Assembly: GCF_024323335.1 (NCBI RefSeq)
Contig: NC_066584.1
Span: 233,149,494-233,213,493 of the forward strand
Reading direction: 5' to 3'
DNA length: 64,000 nucleotides
Source of the DNA: Lathyrus oleraceus
Lineage: Eukaryota > Streptophyta > Magnoliopsida > Fabales > Fabaceae
Shown here: positions 56,640-64,000 of the stretch, in pieces
How the letters are laid out: each line of letters starts with the position of its first letter
Position numbering within the stretch: position 1 is the stretch's first letter
Made by a program: the position numbers and the translations under genes
The notes under the pieces: generated by a model
Seen by the model: only the letters and a program-made list of their open reading frames with translations
The model's database searches: none
What the model was told of the DNA's origin: nothing

Positions 56640-56661
56640 GACGGTGGTGTACACCACCGTC
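56640..56661. other. Perfect 22-bp palindrome in solo LTR E
   Basis: The half-site GACGGTGGTGT is followed directly by its reverse complement ACACCACCGTC. It lies in a GC-richer patch of U3. Confidence 0.8.
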
Positions 56662-57262
56662 TTCTCCGGCGAGACCTTCGGTTCCGGTGAGAGTTGCAGA
56701 CATGGCAACCTCAACCAAATGCCACGATCTATACAGCAACGGAAAGCTGGAGTGATGTACATCAACCCTGTGCCATCTATTTCCACTCTAGACTTCCATG
56801 GAGAGAGAAATTAGAGGTTGAAAAATATGGCGTTCAACTGAAACTTAATGGATTTTCAAAATTCAAAGCACAGTTATGTTGCCTCTGATGAGAGGACTTC
56901 AGCCAACCCAATAAATGCAAGAAACAAGCTATAAACAAGGAGTTTAGAAGAAAATAAGTTTGGATATCCACCTCTGAAATGTGGATCGTGAGAGCATGAT
57001 TTTCCTTTGCTAATGCTTGCAGTATGATCTCAGGATGAAGATGAAGCAAGGTTAAGGAACTATGAGTCTGAAAATCAATCAATGAAATTGAAATTCAGAT
57101 CTGAAAATTTGAAGAGAAAGAGAGAGTTCCTTTAAGTGAGGCTATGGAGGGATTCTTGCAGCATAACATGCGCCTTCAGGTTGTGAAATTATGAAGCCTT
57201 GTGCACTTATTTATAGCAAATGGAGAAGGTATGCATGAGCAATGCATGTGCATGAATGGAAA

Positions 57263-57303
57263 GGGCCTCCATGCATGGGCCTGTACAGGCGCATGGAGGG
57301 CCC
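57263..57303. other. Hairpin in solo LTR E (about 12-bp arms)
   Basis: GGGCCTCCATGC (57263-57274) pairs with GCATGGAGGGCCC (57291-57303), which has one extra G. The middle contains GGCCTGTACAGGC. Confidence 0.7.
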
Positions 57304-58731
57304 AATTCCTCTTGGTTTGGAAAGCTGAGATCATAACATGATGGAATGGTCGTGCAAAATGGATGGAATTGGCTTATGCAATGTGTTTTCAACTTGTTTC
57401 CAAAAATGCACCAAAATTTTATCCTCTTCGAAAATGCCACCTCAAAAATAGAACATGGCCTTATGGGTAATGGTTGGAAAGATCTTGGCATGAGGATCAT
57501 TTTTTATGTTGGGCAAAGATTCATTTGGAATTGGGGAATTGGTGAAAATTGATCATAAAGTGCAAGGTGCAAAACATGTGTATGTGAAAATTTCCAAAAT
57601 GGGCCAACTTCAAGCCCTTATGTTTCAATGATACAAGCTCCAAATCACAAAACCTTAAACATAAAAGTTGTAGATCTTTTCAAGAAAATCAATTTGGACT
57701 CAAATTTTGCATCATTTCGAATTTGTATGAGAAAGTTATGGGCACTTGAAGTTGGACTTTTTCACATTTCAATGCCTTTGGTCCAAAGTGACCTATAATG
57801 TTTTGCATTATCACATGTATTTATTTTAGGATTATGAAAATTTGTCCAACATAACAAATTAATTATACATCTAAAAATTTCCAATGAATTTGATCCGACC
57901 TCAAAATTATGAAAAATGAATGAGTTATGTTCTTGAGAAGTTGTCAGAAAATTAGGGTTTCAGTCAAAATGACCTATAATGTTTTGAAATGGATGATGAC
58001 CTTCCCAGCTTCAAATAAATTTTTTATGAACATGGAAGTTGTTCATATGGTTCCTAAGAACTTTGTTTCTCTTGGGGTCATCTCCATTTTACAAACACAT
58101 CAAAAGTTAGGTCTTAGTGTACTTCAAAATAGTCTGATGAATTGACTGATCAATTTCTCAAGTTCATGCCTCAAATCTTGATGAATTAATGATTGAGGAT
58201 ACTCAAATAAGATCAAATATGCATGAAATGATGAATGTAAGAACTTACCTTAATTGTATTTGACCATGGATTAAGGTTGCTTCATGAGCAAGGCACAGTT
58301 GATGCACAGTTGAATTAGGGTTTCCTTGGGAAGCAATCCTCAAGCCCCTTGGTTTGCTTTGGTCAAATTGACAAATTGAGATACTTGGGAGGCATATATG
58401 ATGAATGAGATCCTTGTGAACCATTGTCATGCTTGCTTTCATCTTCATCTCGCCATATCAATGAGCATAGGGTCTTTTTGGAGCCTTGGATCTTATGATT
58501 TCTCAAGCTACAAAACAAGCAAAGTTAGTGACATATTTTTGTGCTTTTGGTTAGTAAAAAAAAGGAGAAAAGAAATAATATACAATTCAAGCATGCTTGG
58601 TGATCTCAAACCAACTCACAAAAGTTGCCATCCCAGGGTTAGGAGCCAAGATGCTATGATCCTTGAGGCAAGATGCAAATGCAATGTTATAATGCCATGA
58701 GGGACCTTAGGGTCAAAATTAGGGTCTTACA

Positions 58732-58736
58732 GGCAT
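58732..58736. repeat. Target-site duplication of solo LTR E, right copy (GGCAT, decayed)
   Basis: It is the partner of 53884-53888, with one difference in each copy from the inferred GGTAT. Confidence 0.65.
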
Positions 58737-59287
58737 CGTACATCCATCTGCATTTCAACAAGGGAAACCCCTTTTTCTCTTGTGTATGGTATGGAAGCTG
58801 TGCTCCCATCCCATCATTGCGTGTTCTCATGGAAGCCAAGTTGACTGAGGCTGAATGGTGTCAGACCAAGTTTGATCAGTTGAATTTGATAGAAGAGAAT
58901 AGGTTAACTGCCATGTGACATGGTCAATTGTATCAGTAGATGATGAAGAAAGCTTTTGATAAGAAGGTCATACCTCGTGTATTCAGAGAAGGTGACCTTG
59001 TGCTCAAGAAGATCTTGTCATTCAAACCAGATTCTAGGGGAAAATGGACTCCTAACTATGAAGGTCCATATGTTGTCAAGAGAGCATTTTCAGGCGGTGC
59101 TTTGATTCTTACAACTATAGATGGTGAAGAGTTTACTCGTCCTGTGAATGCAGATGCAGTCAAGAAATTCTTCTCCAAAAAAAGAAAAGAGCAGCTCGCT
59201 AAGTTGAAAACCCGAAAGGGCGACTTAGGCAAAAATGAGCGTCTCGGTGGATTGAAAACCCGAAAGGGCGATCCAGGAAAAAGTTAG
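58737..59287 (+). pseudogene. Element C: Ogre pol 3' end (integrase C-terminal part)
   Basis: Pol resumes after E with the conserved TPFSLVYGMEAVLP region, then MKKAFDKKV and GKWTPNYEGPYVVKRAFSGGA. TGA at 58916-58918 and TAG near 58937 break the frame, and a short deletion near 58807 is likely. The normal stop is lost: the last frame (58940-59287) reads through into the post-pol hairpin repeats. Confidence 0.85.
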
Positions 59288-59348
59288 AGACATAAAATAG
59301 AAAAGAATTATCCCGATAAATTGAGTACCCCACCTTGGGGCAATTTAT
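59199..59348 (+). repeat. Element C: post-pol array of three hairpins
   Basis: The arms are CTAAGTTG/CGACTTAG (59199-59206, 59221-59228), TGGATTG/CGATCCA (59248-59254, 59269-59275) and the perfect ATAAATTG/CAATTTAT (59316-59323, 59341-59348). The first two enclose CCC-GAAA-GGG, the third CCCC-ACCTT-GGGG. Order and spacing are as in element B. Confidence 0.82.
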
Positions 59349-62159
59349 GAAAAAGTTATGGATTATGGCAAGTAACTGCATCCTGTTGATATTTAATGTT
59401 GAAGACATTTTTTAGCACAGCGGTCAACGGTGATTCATCATCCCCTAGTAGCGGCCAAGAGCACAATGGACATCAAGAGTTGGTGGAAGGATTAGTGGTC
59501 ATTTGTATTCAATGTAACCCTTTTCCATGTAAATTACCATTTTCAACTTTGTAAAGATCTATGGAGTCTTGTCATTTACAAACTACCATTCTATGAAATA
59601 AAGTTGAGCTTTTATCCAATTATTTCTACTCTTATTTATTTCAGTCAAATAGTTTTAAATTTTATTATGATCATTTTCGAAAATTAAATTTTTAATCAAA
59701 ACATGTTTTCTTAAACATATAAAAGTAGTAATTTAAAATAATCGATTTCATTTAAAAAGAATATCAATAGTGGTTCGAAAGCAGTAAGCCCTAAGTGCGG
59801 AGTAGTATTGATTCTCCCCAAGCAATAGGCACAATTTCTCTTTCATCCCCGATAACATTGTTCAACACTCGGTGTTTGTTGATTTCTCCAGACGATTGAT
59901 TGTTTGCTATTCCCCAATAAGGTAGCCAACCGAGTTGGTTGATTAATCCCCTGTGGAGTATTTGTTCCCTAGCTGAGTACAGACATTTCGTTACGACAAT
60001 TTGCATGATTTTGGAAGAACGTTGGTTTCCCTCATCAGTCTCCATTAGATTTACTCCCGGTCAGAGTTTCCTCCTGGTTTCTTAGCAACTATTTTTGTTT
60101 ATCCTCTGCATGGTTGTCTCCCATTTGATATGGTGTGGACCTAAAATTCCCCGCAGACTCGATGACGGTTTTCCTCAGCATATCTCCTCTTTCCTCGGCT
60201 AGGTTTGAGCCTTAGGGATGATGATCTCTCTTTTCTCCAGCAGTTGTTTCCCTCCTTTGTGTGTATTTCCTGAGAATTGTATCGATGATTCAAATTCTGT
60301 GACACCCTTGTATCCTTTGCAATCACTTTATCAGCATAATCATCATATACACATATACATATACATATACACTCATATAATTTCATGATTGCATTATAGC
60401 ACTTGTTGAGTCATTCTTGTGATTCTTATTCTCTATTATGGTGTTACTTTATCCCCATACGAGTTTGGTGTCTGTCTTCCCTCAAATATAGAGTGTCAGC
60501 CCCTTAAGCAGAAAGAATTTAACATTTCTCCTTTACCCATTGAGTTATTTCCTCATGGATGATTATTATTTCAGTTTCCTCCCTAGCTGATTATCTGGAT
60601 GGAATCACTCCCCTCGAGTTATATCCTCATTGGGTTGAGTCTTGATTGACCGTTTCTTTCTAGATCTTACCTAGATAGATATTTTGGGTCCCCTAAGAGT
60701 TTATTACCCAGTAACTAGTAATATTATTCTTAGTTTGCAGTTTGTTACTTCTTGCCCAATACCCGACAAAAGTACCCCCGTTTTCTCCCCACTGGAGTCC
60801 CCAGCGGATTCATTTTTATATTTCCCCAGGAAGTGTATCCTTGATATGTTCATCCTAACCGATGACGGATATTTTATTCCCCTATTTTGAGTTTATCCTT
60901 GATATGTTCATCCGAACCGATGACGGATACTCTCATCTTTGGTATTCTACCCAGTAAAAAGGTAGTTGTAATCCCTATTTTGTTCTCTAGGGAGATAATC
61001 CTTGATATGCTCATCCTAACCGATGACGGGTTTTCTTCTCTTTGCGGTCTTCTCCCTAGTAACCGGTAGTTATAAATCCCGCTTTTCTCCCCTTTGCAGA
61101 GTCTATCCTTGATATGTTCATCATAACTGGTGACAAATATTCTCTCCTTCGATATTCTATCCAGTAACTGATAGATGTAATTCCTATTTCTCTCCTCTCA
61201 GAGTCTATCCTAGATATGTTCATCTTAACTAGTGACAGGTTTTCTCTTTGATGGTATTCTATCCATCATTCGATAGATGTAATTCCTACTTTTTGTTCAG
61301 TTGGTTTATCCTTGATATGTTCATCCTAACTGATGATGGATATCCTCTTTGACATCCCCAGGAAAGTCTATCCTTGATATGTTCATCTTAATCGATGACG
61401 GATTTTCTTTCCTTTGAGTCTATCCTTGATATGTTCACCTTAACCGGTGATAGATATTCTCATCTTTGGTCTTCTGCCCAGTAACTGGTAGTTGTAAATC
61501 CTATTTCCGCAAATTTTCCCCCAACAAGCCTATTCTTACCCAGTAACCGGTAATGAATACTCCGTCCTGATGGTTCCCAGAGAGTCATCCTTGATATGTT
61601 CTTCCTAACCGATGATGGATGTCCTCTCTATCATATCTTTATTATCTCCTTACCCAGTAACCGGTAGTGGATAATAAATTTCTGCTCCTTCTGTGTTGAA
61701 GTCTATTTCTTCCCCAGTTGAGTTGAGTGTGCATTTCCTTAGTGAAATCCCTTTTCCTGCATGATTCAAGTACTTCAATTTTATCCCAATCTACTCGTTT
61801 CCCCTACATATGTTTTGTTTCCCCGACTGAGTCTTTCCATCTTTATGGAATTCCTCTAGTCACCCAGCAGTTTTTAAGTCATAGTCTGGCCTATGCATAA
61901 CCCTTTTATTCCCCCAGAGTCTTTGTTTCCCCGATGAGTTTTCCTTACAGAATACATTGTGCTCCTGCAGACTTTCGGTCGCTCTAATTTCTTTTCCCTT
62001 TGTGGCAACATTTCCCCACAGAGAATTTGCTTTTACATTATATGCATCATGAGGTCTCTTAGGGACCAAAATTTGTTTCTATATGTTGTTATTTAAGCCC
62101 ATTCTACTGAGCCGATATGAAAATTTTAACCTTCACCTCCTCAGTTAGAATGTCCTTAA
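59349..62159 (+). other. Element C non-coding 3' region
   Basis: The part at 59510-59625 matches B and contains GAAATAAAG (59607-59615), a possible polyadenylation signal. From about 59800 the sequence has the same style as B's 3' region, with TTCCCCAG-type motifs and CAGTAACC hairpins. A short (AC/AT) microsatellite lies at 60343-60372. I see no gene. Confidence 0.82.
60830..61625 (+). repeat. Tandem TCCTTGATATGTTCATC units with CCAGTAACYGGTAG hairpins in element C
   Basis: About ten copies of a core of about 38 bp (TATCCTTGATATGTTC, ATCCTAACCGATGACGGAT) recur at 40-105-bp intervals. Between them are hairpins CTACC/GGTAG (60947-60951, 60961-60965), CTATC/GATAG (61157-61161, 61170-61174), TCTATC/GATAGA (61258-61263, 61272-61277) and TTACC/GGTAA (61536-61540, 61549-61553). 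Confidence 0.8.
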
Positions 62160-62170
62160 ATAGGGGTAGT
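62160..62170 (+). other. Polypurine tract of element C
   Basis: ATAGGGGTAGT directly precedes the LTR TG. Confidence 0.72.
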
Positions 62171-64000
62171 TGTAAGACCCTAATTTTAACCCTAAGATCC
62201 CTCATGCAATCTCATCATATGCATTAGCATTGGGATCATACCTTGGCATCCTCCTTACGCCTCTTTCATTGGGTTTGTTTTGGGAGAGATCACCAAGCAC
62301 CATGTTATTGTATCATACTTATATATTGTCATTTTACTAACCAAAATACTAAAAAAATATATCTTTGCTTTTGCCTAACTCTTTTGTAGGTAGGGCATGA
62401 TCACGCTTGATCTATCAAGTTCACATCTAGGGTTTGAGACCCCCATGGCTAAAAGATCAACCAAGGATTGATCCACAATGTATCTAAGCATCATATATGA
62501 GTCCCAATGATCTCAACATGTTATTTTGATCAAGCATTCTTCAAGAGTTTGAAGTTGGTTTGCCTTGGAAACCCTAGTTTGTCTAGGTATCTTGAGTAAC
62601 TTCTTCAACAAGCTTCTTCACCAATTGATCCAATTCCTCAAAAGGAATTTCAAAATTCATCATATTATGCATATATGATCTACCATGAGCCTAAAAATTC
62701 AAGAGAATTGCAAGTTAGCAAGTTGGTTGATGGTGGTTGGCCAGATGAATTCATCTGATTAAAACTAGGTCACCCTAGATCCTATCTCCTACAATTTTCA
62801 TCCTATGAAAACTATTCCAATAGAAACGTTACTCTAAATTACATTCCAAAAAAATTTAATGTTGAGGTCTAAAGCTAGTTTTGCTTGGAAAGTCATTTTC
62901 TACGTTGAAACATTATAGGTCATTTTGTCTAAACCCTAATTTGAAAGACAACTTCCCAAGGACATAACTTGCTCAATTTTTATGATATGAAATATTTCCA
63001 AGTTTCACAATCAAATTCAAGATGCCTACTTCAACTTTGATGTTTGGGGTGAAATTTAAATCAACTTTTATGAGCATGTGATATGAGGATACATTATAGG
63101 TCATTTTGGACCAATACCATTGAACAAGTGATTTTCCTCAACTTCAAAAATGCATAACTCTCTCATTATAAATCCAAATGATGTCAAATTGGTTACCATT
63201 TTGAAGGTCTTTGAAATATATACAAATTTTATGAAGACACTTTTCTCATTTGAAGCTCACATAAAAAGTTAAGCAAGGTGGAACATTGAAGTATATGACT
63301 TAACACTTAGAAATGTTTTCAACATGTTGAAATTTCCAAACTTCCACCTCAAGTTTCATCATGATCCAAGTTACAAATGGAAAAATGTTCAACATAAGAG
63401 TTGTTCCTCTGGATCTAAGCTTTCTAAAGAGTCTTAATTCATTCATTTTGGACGAGGATCACTAGGGATGCGCATGGTGTTAACAGGCTTGCATCAATTG
63501 GAAAAATCAAAACTTCAAATAACCATTTCACTTTGCCTTGCCATTGAAGCTTCATTTAGACTTCAACACAGTTGAATTTGGACCTTAGTGCATTGCTTCA
63601 TGGGCCTGTATACGCCCATGCAAGCATGAACATGACATTGCCAATTTTGGAAGAAATTTCAAGTGTGCAAATAACACTTCAATTTACTATAAATAGAGAC
63701 CCTTTGAGCTCATTTCAAAGGATCCTTGTGCACCAACTTTTCCTCCACTCTTCAAACCCCAACAATTCAAAGGAAAACCTGATAATTTTCACTTAAAAAT
63801 TGAGTTTGAATCTCACTATTTGGAGATTCAAAAACTCCAGGATCCAAAGCTTTGTATCAATCCTAATCCACTTCTGCAAGCTATTAGAGCAAGATCAAAC
63901 AAGAATTGAAGCAAGAGATATCAAGTTCTGCACAACATTGAAGGTATTTTCCAGATTTTGTCTTCTTTTCGATTCTCACTCAATTCTCATCAATTCTCTT
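62171..64000 (+). repeat. Element C 3' LTR, first 1.8 kb (cut by window end)
   Basis: It starts TGTAAGACCCTAATTTTAACC, nearly the same as solo LTR E on its own strand. U3 contains repeated phrases such as CATTATAGGTCATTTTG (near 62920 and 63090) and a hairpin CATGGGC/GCCCATG (63599-63605, 63614-63620). No gene is seen. Confidence 0.85.

Larger units (their letters stand above)
53889..58731 (-). mobile_element. Element E: solo Ogre-type LTR (4.8 kb)
   Basis: On the minus strand it runs from TGTAAGACCCTAATTTTGAC (58731) to ...GAATACCCCGCTACA (53889), with no internal region. It is inserted in C's integrase with a degenerate 5-bp duplication. Its terminal part matches element D's LTR end. It contains the TACGTAGG block (54251-54275, minus), a PBS-like motif (53951-53961), AT-rich stretches (55880-56460) and a GC-richer patch (56480-56720). 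It most likely arose by LTR-LTR recombination. No gene is seen. Confidence 0.87.

Noticed and set aside
56480..56900. GC-richer patch in solo LTR E as a captured host exon
   Set aside because: No frame longer than about 70 codons is open and nothing resembles a known protein.
60343..60372. Alternating ACAT/ATAC run as a regulatory site
   Set aside because: It is a short microsatellite with no further support.

Overview
The window is a nest of plant LTR retrotransposons with no host gene that I can support. The very large Ty3/gypsy elements are of the Ogre/Tat type: a separate ORF1, an intron between protease and reverse transcriptase, two RNase H domains, a tRNA-Arg-type primer site and LTRs of 4.8-7.2 kb. 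With a SIRE/Maximus-type Ty1/copia element beside them, this points to a legume of the tribe Fabeae (pea, vetch, faba bean or lentil). The genus is inference.

Layout, with my letters. Element A (+ strand) enters from the left edge with a broken pol (1-2371) and is split by element B. It resumes at 33241 with its 3' region and ends with its 3' LTR (35601-40648). Element B (2654-33235, +) is a nearly intact Ogre with ACAGG target-site duplications at 2649-2653 and 33236-33240: 5' LTR (2654-9872), PBS, leader, ORF1, gag-protease (one frameshift), intron, 1100-codon pol, a 4.7 kb 3' region and a 3' LTR (24369-31598). It then carries an extra copy of PBS, leader and half of ORF1, closed by the last 16 nt of an LTR. 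Element D (- strand, 43833-40649) keeps its PBS, leader, intact ORF1 and the start of gag; A's LTR interrupts it on the left. Element F (43834 to about 52680, +) is a decayed SIRE-type copia with gag, pol and an env-like gene; it sits in D's LTR and has lost its 3' LTR. Element C (about 52681 to beyond 64000, +) is an Ogre pol remnant, 3' region and the start of its 3' LTR. Element E (53889-58731) is a minus-strand solo LTR inside C's integrase.

In the Ogre elements ORF1, Gag, protease, RT, two RNase H domains and integrase would form the replication machinery. B's pol is open from end to end, but a one-base deletion in gag and small lesions upstream of RT should silence this copy.

The most interesting content is non-coding. 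Directly after pol, A, B and C each carry a row of hairpins whose arms differ in sequence but stay paired, many around an inner hairpin with a GNRA loop. B's 3' region holds six copies of a second hairpin with compensatory change in two nested stems, and B and C share a third class. The LTRs contain a further hairpin beside a constant TACGTAGG and another just downstream of a TATA box. The 3' regions of A, B and C are studded with short motifs that resemble the complement of the element's own PBS. Together these look like a structured-RNA system in Ogre transcripts. I cannot tell from the sequence alone whether it has been described.
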